NCBI RefSeq assembly: GCF_963677845.1
Contig: NZ_OY782498.1
Coordinates: 1,182,001-1,246,000, forward strand
Direction: 5' to 3'
Source: an uncultured Pseudodesulfovibrio sp.
Lineage (GTDB): Bacteria > Desulfobacterota > Desulfovibrionia > Desulfovibrionales > Desulfovibrionaceae
DNA: 64,000 nt
Below, in pieces: positions 44,211 to 53,500 of this stretch. Numbering within the stretch: the stretch's first letter is position 1; each line of letters starts with the position of its first letter. Position numbers and translations under genes: made by a program. The notes under the pieces were generated by a model. That model saw nothing but the letters and a program-made list of their open reading frames with translations. It ran no database searches and was not told the origin of the DNA.

Positions 44211-44693
44211 CTACTGCTGTTCTCTTTGTGCCACGGCTTCAACTATCTTGGTTGCCGTTTCACCCATTGCGCTGAGTGTTATATTTCGTCCGTTTTTTGA
44301 AGGGGACCATTGGAAAAATAGAGCCTCTTCGGGCCAGAGTTTACGGTCAAGAAATTGGATCCATTCAATGATTGTTATGGTTTCCGGGTCTTCCAGCTGT
44401 TCAAACAGGGCGTCATCCGGAGGCATATCTTCCAATCTGTACAAATCGAAGTGTGCCACGGGCGGTGTCGTAGGGTACAGGTTGAATATATTGAAACTCG
44501 GACTGGAAACTTCCGCCATTTCCGAGTCTGGCAGTGACTCGACAAATCCTCTGACCAACGTGGTTTTGCCTGAACCGAGGTCGCCTTGCAAGAGTAATGA
44601 GGGCGGATTGACGACTTTTTTTACAAAATTTGCCAAAAATATGCCCAAATCAAGGGTCGCTTCCATGTTCGGAAGGTAGATTTTTACATCCAT
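44211..44693 (-). CDS. tsaE: tRNA threonylcarbamoyladenosine biosynthesis ATPase TsaE
   Basis: TsaE supports TsaB/TsaD in making t6A at A37 of ANN-decoding tRNAs. Walker A is GDLGSGKTTL near residue 39, Walker B-type IIEWIQFLD near 115, and the family FNIFNLYPTTPPVAHFDLYRL lies between. It is 160 residues long, slightly above the usual 140-155. It follows the CBS gene after 13 bases and precedes lysC. The t6A product is also the substrate of the TrmO-type enzyme in this window. Confidence 0.93.
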   Translation of the reverse strand: MDVKIYLPNMEATLDLGIFLANFVKKVVNPPSLLLQGDLGSGKTTLVRGFVESLPDSEMAEVSSPSFNIFNLYPTTPPVAHFDLYRLEDMPPDDALFEQLEDPETITIIEWIQFLDRKLWPEEALFFQWSPSKNGRNITLSAMGETATKIVEAVAQREQQ

Positions 44694-44706
44694 GTAAATT
44701 CCCGAA

Positions 44707-45156
44707 CTATGCCTTCAAAAGAGTTTTGAGGACATCTTCTTTGCCGACAACACCAACAAGTTTTTCATTGTTAATGACTGGCAGGGTATACAGCTTCTCG
44801 TTGGCCATCATGGTGGCAATGTCTTCAATGCTTGTTTCCGGGGAGATGAATGTGGGAGCCGGCGTCATGGCTTCGGCAACTTTGGTCGCTGAAATCTTTG
44901 TCATTTCTCGTTCCAGCTCTTCGTGGGACGACAACGGAAAAACTCCATCAAGCAACGTGAAGAAGGAGGGTAATGTTATCTTTTTTTGTTGCGCGACAAG
45001 GTCTGCCTGACAAAGTACACCCACAACCGCACCGTCTTCTATAACGGGGGCGCCGTTGATTTTGTTTTCCAACAAGGCTTTGGCTGCTGTGGCAATTTCG
45101 GTGTCAGGGGTTAGGGTGATGCATTCCGTAGTCATGATGTCTTTGGCTGTCAGCAT
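44707..45156 (-). CDS. CBS-pair domain protein
   Basis: A 149-residue protein made of two CBS motifs: DIMTTECITLTPDTEIATAAKALLENKINGAPVI and AMTPAPTFISPETSIEDIATMMANEKLYTLPVI. CBS pairs bind adenosyl nucleotides and act as energy or metabolite sensors. A charged helical insert of about 25 residues separates the motifs. It has no attached enzyme domain. Its start overlaps the end of the Nnr gene by seven bases. Confidence 0.92.
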   Translation of the reverse strand: MLTAKDIMTTECITLTPDTEIATAAKALLENKINGAPVIEDGAVVGVLCQADLVAQQKKITLPSFFTLLDGVFPLSSHEELEREMTKISATKVAEAMTPAPTFISPETSIEDIATMMANEKLYTLPVINNEKLVGVVGKEDVLKTLLKA

Positions 45157-46700
45157 GGTGAGTACTCCTCGTTTGTTGGTGTTGCCACAACAGGCAACAT
45201 GTGCGCGATCTCGGAAGGGAGGTTGCCGCGCAGGGGAAATTCTTCATTTAGGGCGTTACCGGCTAAGCCGTGCCAGTACACTCCGAGGCAGGCTGCCTGC
45301 ATTGGGGGAATGTTTTGAGCCAGAAGCGAGCCGATAACGCCTGAAAGGACGTCACCTGATCCGCCTACCGCTAGATTGGGTTCAGAAAATGGGCTGAGAC
45401 AGGTTAATTCGCTGTCGGACACTACTGTCCCGGCTCCTTTCAGAATCAGCGTAGCATCAGAAATTTTGGAAAAGGAACGTACTGCCTGCAATCTGTCTGT
45501 TTGGATGGCGGCCGATTGTGTTTTGAGTAACCGTGCCATTTCACCGGGGTGTGGTGTCAGAATAGTTTGTTCCGGGAGTGCGTTCAGTAGCTCCGGGGAT
45601 TGTGCTATAGCGAATAGCGCATCAGCATCCAGAACTAGTGGGCATGTGCATCCTTTGATGAATGCATTGATAAAGGCCTGTGTTTCAAGTGTTCTTCCTA
45701 TGCCGGGTCCGAGAACAACGGTGTCGAATCGGTTTAATTCTTTAAGTAGAGGGTTTACCATTCCCTGTTCCCATGTTGCGCCGGAACCCAAGGGGAGGGT
45801 CATGATATCCGGTCTTCCGCATTTGACGGAATCTGCCAAGTCTTCGGGGCAGGCGATGGTCACTAGTCCGGCACCACTTCGCAGCGTTCCCAGTGCAGCC
45901 AGATGAGGTGCGCCGGTCAGTCCCTGACTGCCTCCAACGATCAGAACATGTCCAGCCTTGCCTTTGTGCATGGTCGGAGTAGGGAGGGGAATGAGGTTCA
46001 TGATTTCCCCGGTGATAAGATGATGATCAACACCATACTCATTCTGTATTTTTAATGGGATGCCGATAGGACATACGTGAATATTGCCGACGAAACCCTC
46101 TGCCTCCGGCATGACGAGGCCGAGCTTTGGAGCCTCGAATGTGGCCGTTGCATCAGCTACAACTGCTTCGGGTTGGGGTATACCGGTTAAACCGTTCAAC
46201 CCAGAAGGAACATCTACAGCCAGTACAAATGCCCGCTCACCCAGTCTATTTATAGTTTGAATTAACCTAATATAATTCTGTCGAAGTTCGCCGGAAAAGC
46301 CGGTGCCAAGCAGTGCGTCGATAATGATATCAGGCTGATGGAGGCCATTTATATCAGTTAAGGCAAGGTGTTTGAGTGAAATGTCCAGTTTTTGCGCCCA
46401 CAAAAGGTTGGTGCGAGTTTCACCCTTATATTCCTTTTGTGGTTTGGTATGAAAAACAGTTATGTTTGCACCAAGGTCCGTCAGATGGCGCGCAATTGCC
46501 AACCCGTCTCCGCCATTGTTGCCGGAGCCGACAAAGCAGAAAATGTCCGCTCCATCCACGGAGCCGTATTCTTCAATGATGACGTTAACGGCTTCGTGGC
46601 TGGCGGATTCCATGAGCGTGATGCCCGGGATACCAATGGAGTCAATGGTTTCTCGGTCCCAAATGACCATTTCGGCCGGTGTCGGAAGGGGCAGCAGCAT
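45150..46700 (-). CDS. nnr: bifunctional NAD(P)H-hydrate repair enzyme (NnrE-NnrD fusion)
   Basis: A 516-residue fusion that repairs damaged NAD(P)H hydrates. The N-terminal epimerase half (about 1-215) has GSGNNGGDGLAIARHLTDLG; the C-terminal ADP/ATP-dependent dehydratase half (about 225-516) has ILTPHPGEMARL, NLAVGGSGDVLSGVIGSLLAQNI and GGSQGLTGAPHLAALG. ATG 46700 is chosen: GGGAG lies five bases upstream, while an in-frame GTG at 46712 would overlap that site. It is followed by the CBS gene with a seven-base overlap. Confidence 0.93.
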   Translation of the reverse strand: MLLPLPTPAEMVIWDRETIDSIGIPGITLMESASHEAVNVIIEEYGSVDGADIFCFVGSGNNGGDGLAIARHLTDLGANITVFHTKPQKEYKGETRTNLLWAQKLDISLKHLALTDINGLHQPDIIIDALLGTGFSGELRQNYIRLIQTINRLGERAFVLAVDVPSGLNGLTGIPQPEAVVADATATFEAPKLGLVMPEAEGFVGNIHVCPIGIPLKIQNEYGVDHHLITGEIMNLIPLPTPTMHKGKAGHVLIVGGSQGLTGAPHLAALGTLRSGAGLVTIACPEDLADSVKCGRPDIMTLPLGSGATWEQGMVNPLLKELNRFDTVVLGPGIGRTLETQAFINAFIKGCTCPLVLDADALFAIAQSPELLNALPEQTILTPHPGEMARLLKTQSAAIQTDRLQAVRSFSKISDATLILKGAGTVVSDSELTCLSPFSEPNLAVGGSGDVLSGVIGSLLAQNIPPMQAACLGVYWHGLAGNALNEEFPLRGNLPSEIAHMLPVVATPTNEEYSPC

Positions 46701-46727
46701 GCAATCTCCCACGTTGGTTATATGAAT

Positions 46728-47102
46728 CTATCCTTCCAATATCACGGTGGCACCAGCGGTGTCACGGGAATGAGTCAAGGATATGTGTGCGGCGGTGATA
46801 CCTTGTTTTTTGCATTCTTCTAGACCGTTATGCAAAAAAGAGATTTCGGGTTTACCGCTTGGCGCGTGAAGTATTTCAATACACTTGAAGTGAATACCTT
46901 GGGCAAACCCGGTTCCCAACGCCTTGACCGCTGCTTCTTTTCCAGCAAACAACGCGGCCAAGCGTTTGGTTGGATATTTCTTGGGTAATTGTTCGGCCTC
47001 GCGGTCGGTCAAAATTCGGTGAGCGAACTTCATGCCGTACCGGTCCCACAACTCTTCGATGCGGTCCAGTTCCGCAAGGTCTATGCCGATGCCTTTGATC
47101 AT
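46728..47102 (-). CDS. acpS: holo-[acyl-carrier-protein] synthase AcpS
   Basis: AcpS attaches 4'-phosphopantetheine from CoA to apo-ACP, activating fatty acid synthesis; CoaD in this window lies on the path to that CoA. GIGIDLAELDRIEEL (metal-binding Asp8) is at the N-terminus and LFAGKEAAVKALGTGF near residue 52 carries the second metal ligand Glu. It is 124 residues long. It follows pdxJ after two bases, the standard pdxJ-acpS pair. Confidence 0.95.
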   Translation of the reverse strand: MIKGIGIDLAELDRIEELWDRYGMKFAHRILTDREAEQLPKKYPTKRLAALFAGKEAAVKALGTGFAQGIHFKCIEILHAPSGKPEISFLHNGLEECKKQGITAAHISLTHSRDTAGATVILEG

Positions 47103-47104
47103 GG

Positions 47105-47830
47105 TTAGTCCGCAAAAGTCCTGACAAGGTTCGCCATATCGCGCACGGCTTGATCAAGTCCGACATATATGGCGCGGGCCATAATGGAATGCCCTATGGA
47201 GTATTCCTTGATGCCGGGAACATCTTTGAAGTTTAGAATGTTTCGGTAATTCAGGCCATGACCGAGATTGACTTTGAGGCCAATGTCTGTGGCTAGTGCA
47301 ACACCTTTAAGGATCTTTTCCAATTCTTCATTGCGTGCATCAATTTCTTTAGCATCCGCATAATGACCGGTATGGATTTCAATATATTCTGCCCCGGTGG
47401 CCTGTGCTGCTTGAATTTGTTTTGGATCAGCATCAATAAACAGGCTGGAACGGATGCCTTTAGCGTGGATGGGGGCGAGAAAGTCACGCAATTCATCTTC
47501 ACGGCCAATGCAATTCAATCCGCCTTCAGTGGTCAATTCCTGTCGTTTTTCTGGTACCATACAGACCATTTCAGGTTCTATATTTAAAGCAATGGACTGC
47601 ATTTCTTGTGTGGCCGCCATTTCTAGATGCAATCGAGTGTTACATGTCTGTTTGATAAGTTCTACATCTCTGTCCTGAATGTGGCGACGATCTTCACGAA
47701 GATGGACAATTATTCCAGTGGCTCCCGCCATTTCAGCTATATAGGCAGCAGTGACGGGTTCAGGCTCTATGCCCATTCTGGCCTGACGTAGGGTGGCCAC
47801 ATGATCGACGTTGACAACGAGTACCGGCAT
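47105..47830 (-). CDS. pdxJ: pyridoxine 5'-phosphate synthase PdxJ
   Basis: PdxJ makes pyridoxine 5'-phosphate (vitamin B6) from 1-deoxyxylulose 5-phosphate and 3-amino-2-oxopropyl phosphate. The barrel opens with [18 protein letters not shown], followed by [12 protein letters not shown] and later LGHGLNYRN. It is 241 residues long. The ATG at 47830 is preferred ([10 protein letters not shown]); GGAGGAAAT stands just upstream. It is the first gene of the long leftward operon; the PLP product serves enzymes such as the metY product here. Confidence 0.95.
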   Translation of the reverse strand: MPVLVVNVDHVATLRQARMGIEPEPVTAAYIAEMAGATGIIVHLREDRRHIQDRDVELIKQTCNTRLHLEMAATQEMQSIALNIEPEMVCMVPEKRQELTTEGGLNCIGREDELRDFLAPIHAKGIRSSLFIDADPKQIQAAQATGAEYIEIHTGHYADAKEIDARNEELEKILKGVALATDIGLKVNLGHGLNYRNILNFKDVPGIKEYSIGHSIMARAIYVGLDQAVRDMANLVRTFAD

Positions 47831-47949
47831 TATTATTTCCTCCAAACAGTGCAATAAAGTGATATCCTCAAATATTAAGCCTTCTTGATTTGAATGGCAA
47901 TAGTTGTGACAATCGGGTATCGATTTATGATTCTATTGACATGAAAACG

Positions 47950-47972
47950 GGCCAAGGGGTATCGCCTTGGCC
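47950..47972 (+). promoter_or_regulatory. hairpin in the ugd leader
   Basis: A perfect 8-bp stem (GGCCAAGG / CCTTGGCC) with a seven-base loop, 39 bases before the ugd ATG. TTGACA stands 14 bases upstream of the stem, so the hairpin would lie at the start of the transcript or in the promoter itself. Possible regulatory structure; no T-run. Confidence 0.35.
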
Positions 47973-48010
47973 TGTTATTGATTTGAAATACCATTGGGAG
48001 CTGTAACGCT

Positions 48011-49348
48011 ATGAACGTATGCATCGTTGGCACTGGGTATGTGGGCCTTGTTTCCGCAGCCTGCTTTGCCGAAATGGGTAACAATATTTATTGTGTGGAC
48101 GTCAACCCCAAGGTGGTTGAGACCTTGAGAAACGGCCAAGTCCATATTTACGAGCCAGGTCTTGAAGATTTGGTTAAACGCAACACTGAACAGGGCCGAC
48201 TGACTTTTACAACTAACCTTGGTGAAGGTTTGGCTGAAGCGGAAGTCGTTTTTATTACTGTTGGTACGCCGTGCGGCGATGATGGTTCCTGTGATCTTTC
48301 TTATGTTGATGCGGTGGCCCGTGAAATAGGTCAGCGTATGACGAGTCCGAAAATTGTCGTGGACAAGTCCACGGTCCCAGTTGGTACTGCTGATCGTGTT
48401 CGTGGTATCATTGCAGACGAGTTGGAAAAGCGCGGTGAGTCCATTGACTTTGACGTGGTTTCCAACCCCGAGTTCTTGAAAGAGGGTGATGCTGTTAATG
48501 ATTTCATGAAGCCGGATCGTGTTATTGTCGGTACTGAAGATGAAAATTCCGCAAAGGCATTGCAAAATTTGTATGGTCCCTTTGCTCGCAGTCGCGAAAA
48601 ACTTATCGTTATGGGAGTTCGTTCTGCCGAAATGACCAAGTATGCCGCCAACTGTATGCTTGCCACAAAGATCTCTTTCATCAACGAAGTCGCTAACATT
48701 TGTGAACGCGTTGGGGCCGATGTGTCCGAAGTGCGTGCAGGTATCGGTTCTGACAGCCGTATCGGTTATAGTTTTATTTACCCCGGTGTCGGTTACGGTG
48801 GTTCCTGTTTCCCCAAAGATGTCAAAGCCCTTATCGGTACTGCTGCCGAAAATGGTTATGATGCCAAGCTCATTCGATCAGTGGATGAGGTCAATAATAA
48901 GCAAAAGCATGTCCTTGCCGACAAGATCAAAGAATATTTTGAACCGCAGGGCGGGGTAAACGGACGTTGTTTGGCTGTTTGGGGTATCGCCTTCAAAGCC
49001 AACACTGACGATATCCGTGAGGCATCTGCCATTGAGGTTATCAAGGATTTGACCGCTCTCGGCATGAAGGTTCGTGCTTTTGACCCTGTGGCCAACGAGC
49101 GTGCTCGTGAGGAAGTTGGCCATCTTGAAGGGTTGGAAATCATGGATGACGAATATGATGTACTGGATGGTGCGGATGCGCTGGCTGTTGTGACTGATTG
49201 GAATCAGTTCAGAGACCCTGATTTTGAGCGTATCAAGAGTGCTATGAAGGCTCCGCTGGTTTTTGATGGTCGGAATCTTTATCAACCTGAACGGATGGGA
49301 CAGGCTGGTTTTGCGTATTTCAGCATTGGTAGAATGCCGGTGAAATAA
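48011..49348 (+). CDS. ugd: UDP-glucose 6-dehydrogenase Ugd
   Basis: Oxidises UDP-glucose to UDP-glucuronate with two NAD+, providing precursor for capsule, exopolysaccharide or lipid A sugars. The Rossmann motif GTGYVGLVSAACFAEMG is at residues 7-23; the catalytic Cys266 is in YGGSCFPKDVKAL; the middle dimerisation domain and the C-terminal UDP-binding domain (AFKANTDDIREA) follow. It is 445 residues long. It is alone between a terminator and a divergent operon, and no polysaccharide cluster is near it. Confidence 0.96.
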   Translation: MNVCIVGTGYVGLVSAACFAEMGNNIYCVDVNPKVVETLRNGQVHIYEPGLEDLVKRNTEQGRLTFTTNLGEGLAEAEVVFITVGTPCGDDGSCDLSYVDAVAREIGQRMTSPKIVVDKSTVPVGTADRVRGIIADELEKRGESIDFDVVSNPEFLKEGDAVNDFMKPDRVIVGTEDENSAKALQNLYGPFARSREKLIVMGVRSAEMTKYAANCMLATKISFINEVANICERVGADVSEVRAGIGSDSRIGYSFIYPGVGYGGSCFPKDVKALIGTAAENGYDAKLIRSVDEVNNKQKHVLADKIKEYFEPQGGVNGRCLAVWGIAFKANTDDIREASAIEVIKDLTALGMKVRAFDPVANERAREEVGHLEGLEIMDDEYDVLDGADALAVVTDWNQFRDPDFERIKSAMKAPLVFDGRNLYQPERMGQAGFAYFSIGRMPVK

Positions 49349-49385
49349 CGTTTTGCTGTATTCTTAGAGTCTTTTAGAAGGTACA

Positions 49386-49422
49386 AAAAAACTCCCCGTC
49401 TCAATTGAAGCGGGGAGTTTTT
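49386..49422. terminator. terminator after ugd
   Basis: An AAAAAACTCCCCG / CGGGGAGTTTTT stem with a 12-base loop. It also stands after the convergent small gene at 49437. Confidence 0.88.
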
Positions 49423-49436
49423 CATGCCTTGTGCTG

Positions 49437-49667
49437 CTAAAATTGGCTTTTGAAGCAGGTCCGGTATTGTAATTCTTGTAATATGACGCGTTCATATTCA
49501 GGGTTATATTCGAAATCGGCTTGTTCTTCCTGATCCAACATTTTGGCAAGTTGTTGAGTTTCTTCCCAGAAGTCGAGCAGTTCTTCGTCAGCCAGATTCT
49601 TGACCTGTTCCTCAAGGGTATGTTGGTCACTGAAATTTGCGTATTGGCCCATAGGCGAAAGGTCCAT
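49437..49667 (-). CDS. small acidic protein of unknown function
   Basis: A 76-residue, acidic, helix-prone protein (HTLEEQVKNLADEELLDFWEETQQLAKMLDQEEQ) ending in an aromatic tail with one cysteine (RTCFKSQF). No motif is recognised. Start at ATG 49667 has only a weak ribosome site. It is convergent with ugd across a terminator and divergent from the cheW region. Steady coding bias supports it, but function is unknown. Confidence 0.65.
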   Translation of the reverse strand: MDLSPMGQYANFSDQHTLEEQVKNLADEELLDFWEETQQLAKMLDQEEQADFEYNPEYERVILQELQYRTCFKSQF

Positions 49668-49978
49668 CCTGTTTGTAAAAAGTCAAAAAAATCAAACAAA
49701 TAGATGCAGTGCGGAACTTACGTTAGTCGTTTCTTATTTTATCGTCAATAAGACTTTAACTCACGGGATATTATAAATGATTCAACAGACCTTATTCATT
49801 GATAAAAAAAGATGCTGTTCAAATGATTGCAGTAGGATGCAAAGAAAGAGGAACGTCTTGTCAAATATTTCACAGACATGGAGATTCTGATTGACAAAAA
49901 ACGGTGCTGTTGACAAATTCAATGATTGAAAATTGTGATAAATTGTATTTGGACCGAGCCATTGAGGATGGAGTTGTC
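49668..49978. other. 311-base intergenic region between the small acidic gene and cheW
   Basis: AT-rich spacer with no convincing gene. It holds an imperfect direct repeat (about 49804-49829 and 49896-49928, sharing TGCTGTT and AATGATTG with an eight-base insertion in the second copy) and TTGACA boxes at 49891 and 49910. The cheW promoter is probably here, but no matching -10 box is clear. Confidence 0.5.
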
Positions 49979-50479
49979 ATGAGCCTTGAAATTGAAGAAG
50001 TTGGCGATGTCAAGGGAGTCGAAGCCGATCAGGAGTTGACTCAACTGGTGACGTTTAGCATCGGTGAAGAGGAGTTCGGCGTCAATATCCTTCAGGTGCA
50101 GGAGATCATCCGTACAATGGAGATCACCAATGTTCCGCGTGCGCCTGAGTTTGTTGAAGGGGTCATCAATTTACGCGGTAAAGTCATTCCCATTGTGGAT
50201 ATGCGGCGTCGTTTTGGGCTTCAGTCCAAAGATCACGATAAATATACCCGTATCATTGTTATCGAAATTGATATGATAATCGTGGGATTTGTGGTTGATG
50301 CTGTCTCCGAAGTTTTACGAATTCCCGCCAATTCAGTTCAACCTCCACCACCCATGGTTGCTGGCATGGATTCCGATTATATTGATGGTGTGGGAAAACT
50401 TGATGACAGACTTCTTATCCTGTTGGATTTGGATTCTTTGCTTGATAATGAGGAGAAGGAAGCGTTGGGCAACGTTTAA
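49979..50479 (+). CDS. cheW: CheW chemotaxis coupling protein
   Basis: CheW links chemoreceptors to the kinase CheA. The 166-residue protein has the family blocks VTFSIGEEEFGVNILQVQEIIR (about residues 23-44), VPRAPEFVEGVINLRGKVIPIVDMRRRF near 56, and VDAVSEVLRIP near 108. ATG 49979 is preferred: GGAG lies five bases upstream, and a longer frame back to 49904 lacks similarity. An acidic N-terminal extension precedes the core. No cheA or receptor gene is near. Confidence 0.93.
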   Translation: MSLEIEEVGDVKGVEADQELTQLVTFSIGEEEFGVNILQVQEIIRTMEITNVPRAPEFVEGVINLRGKVIPIVDMRRRFGLQSKDHDKYTRIIVIEIDMIIVGFVVDAVSEVLRIPANSVQPPPPMVAGMDSDYIDGVGKLDDRLLILLDLDSLLDNEEKEALGNV

Positions 50480-50500
50480 CGCTTGTAGATATTTGCTGAC

Positions 50501-50537
50501 AAGCCGCTTTACTCCCGATAGGGAGAAGGCGGCTTTT
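50501..50537 (+). terminator. terminator after cheW
   Basis: A bipartite stem: AAGCCGC with GCGGCTT outside, CTCCC with GGGAG inside, closed by GATA, followed by TTTT. Confidence 0.75.
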
Positions 50538-50582
50538 CCGTTTTTCAACCAGAGATATTGAAAGCTCTCAACCAGACACACC

Positions 50583-53500
50583 ATGTCATTATATCCCAAA
50601 GCTATATCTGAATTCATGCGCAAAGCGACTGATTCTGTTCGTATTTTTAAAAGCGGACCGGGTAGTCAGGCTCTTATGGCAAAGTCCCTTCTTTCCAAGG
50701 GGAACAGTGTGGTTCTTGTTGTGCCCGGTGTTACCGAATTTAAGGAAATGCGGGCGCTTCTGACACTATTTGCTTCGGATGCAGGAACTAAGCTTGAACG
50801 GCCGACTTGGGAAAACGATTGGTTTTTTCTTCCTCCATATCATTCAAAAACACCTGATGCACAAGCGTGGAGTGAACGTTGGGCAGCCTTATACGGTTTG
50901 ACCTACGGGAAAAAGCCGTGCGGCGTGCTTATGACCTCCGACAATCTCCTGCCACACTGGCCGGAAGAATCTGTCCTGCGAGAGAATTGGGTTTCTCTTA
51001 CCAAGGGCGAAGAAATGTCGCCCGATATCCTTTTGGAGCAGCTTGTCAGTTGGGGATATGTACGTCGTAAGCTGGTCTCTGGCCCCGGTGATATGGCCAT
51101 GCGCGGTGACATTCTTGATATTCATGCGCCTGGATATGCACTTCCATTGAGGTTGGAATTTTTCGGTGACATTCTTGAAGAAATTAGGTTGTTCGATCCA
51201 GCATCTCAGCGATCAAAAGCTGATTTGGCAGAAGCTGTTCTGCTTCCGGTTTCACCGGGAATCACCACGGACGACTACGCGGAACGAGCGACAGTCATGT
51301 GGGATAAGTTCCGAAAGACCGGTGAGATAAACTCGGCGCAAGAGCACTCCCTGATTGAACGGCTTGATGCCAATAACGGTTTTGTTTGGCCAGGACTGTA
51401 CTATGACAATCCAGTCGGGCTGGAGACCTATTTGCCGAAGAATGCGGCATACTTGTTGTCGGCTGGTAGCACCTTGCGGGCGCGGTTGGAAGATCGGGAT
51501 CAGGCGTGGCGTGATTTTCTTAAGGAAGAAGAACGGGCGAAGGGTGTGAGCCTCCCTTTGCGTTTTATTGTGCGCACTCACGAAGCGGCCCGGCAAGTCT
51601 GGCGTCACGCCAGACAGCTTGTTTTTGAAGAGTTGACTATCGGGCGTGAGAAAGTCGGTATTGATCTGAGCGAGACCCCCTACAGTGATTTTACCGATAT
51701 TTTTTGGCAGCCCGAAGCTTCAAGAAGGCCGTGGTCCGCGTTGATGACGGGGTTGAAAGAGTGGAATCGTTCGGGGCAGACTACAATTCTTAGTTTTCGG
51801 ACACAGCGTTCACGGAGTAAGTTCCTGGCTCTGGCAGAACAGGAAAAATTGCCCATGAGTTTGGATTTCAAACCGGGCGGGCGTGGAATTTTTGCGTTGA
51901 CTTCCCCATTGCGTAAAGGGATGGAGTTGGCGTGGGATCAAACGCGTATTCTTGGCGAAGAGATTTTGCAGCCGCAGGCTGCACGGGTTCATGTTGGGCG
52001 AGACAAGGCCTTTAAAGGACTGGAAAAGTACGAGGATCTCTCCGAAGGTGATCTTCTCGTTCATCGAGATTACGGGTTAGCGCAGTTTGGCGGATTGCAT
52101 CATATGAATATTGGTGCTGGTGCCAATGATTATTTGCTATTGTTTTTTTCGGGCGATGATAAACTTTATCTTCCTGTAGATCGACTTAATTTGGTGCAGC
52201 GGTTCAAAGGCCCTGAGGGGGCAAAACAGCCTTCTTTGGATAAGCTTGGCGGAACCCGTTGGAGTAAAACCACCGCCAAAGTTCGCAAAGCTATTGAGAA
52301 GATTGCACATGAATTGGTCGAGATGTATGCTTTTCGCAAAGTGGGTAAGGGGTTTGGTTACGGCCCACTGGACGATATGTATTCCGAGTTCGAAGCAACG
52401 TTTGGTTTTGAAGAAACACCGGACCAGGATAAGGCTGTGGCTGATGTTTTCCGTGACATGGAAAAACCGGAGCCCATGGACAGGCTGGTGTGTGGTGATG
52501 TTGGCTTTGGCAAGACCGAAGTTGCCTTGCGCGCAGCTTTCCGTGCCGCATTGGAAGGATATCAAACTGCCTTGTTGTGTCCGACTACGGTGTTGGCGGA
52601 GCAGCATTATCAAACGTTCACCAAGCGGATGGAAGGATTTCCTGTTCGGGTTGGCATGCTCAGTCGTTTCGTCTCAGCCAAGCGGCAAAAGACTATTATT
52701 GAGGCGGCAGCCAGAGGCGAGATTGATATTCTCATAGGAACCCATCGCCTTTTGTCTAAGGATGTGGAGTTGCCCAATCTTGGGTTGCTCATATTAGATG
52801 AAGAGCAGCGGTTTGGCGTCAAGCATAAGGAAAAGCTCAAGCATTTCAGACAAAATATTGATGTTTTGACTCTGACGGCAACCCCTATTCCTCGTACATT
52901 GCAACTTTCCTTGTCCGGGATTCGAGGGCTGTCTGTTATTGAGACACCGCCAGTTGACCGTAAGCCCGTTGAAACGGCGCTTATGGAACGTGATGCTTTA
53001 GAACTCAAGGGTGTGCTTGAGCGAGAGCTTGCACGGGGTGGGCAGGTCTACTGGGTATACAACCGGGTGAACGGGTTGGCGCGGGTTGCTGATTTTGTGA
53101 AGGAGTTGGTCCCTGGTGCCAAAGTAGGCATGGCTCATGGACGGATGAATGAAAAAACTTTGGAAGAGGCCATGCGTAATTTTTGGCATGGTGAACTCGA
53201 CGTGCTTGTCTGTACGGCCATTGTTGAATCCGGGTTGGATTTCCCCAATGCCAACACATTGATTGTGGATCAGGCGCAGTTGTTTGGTCTTGGGCAGTTG
53301 TATCAATTGAGAGGGCGGGTTGGCCGGAGTGAACGGCAGGCCTATGCATATTTTGTGGTCCCCTCCATAAAGGATATTTCCGAAATTGTGCGCAAACGCT
53401 TGCGTATCATTCTGGACATGGATTATCTGGGAGCTGGATTTAAGGTGGCCATGGAAGATTTACGTCTTCGTGGTGCCGGTAATATTTTGGGGGAGACCCA

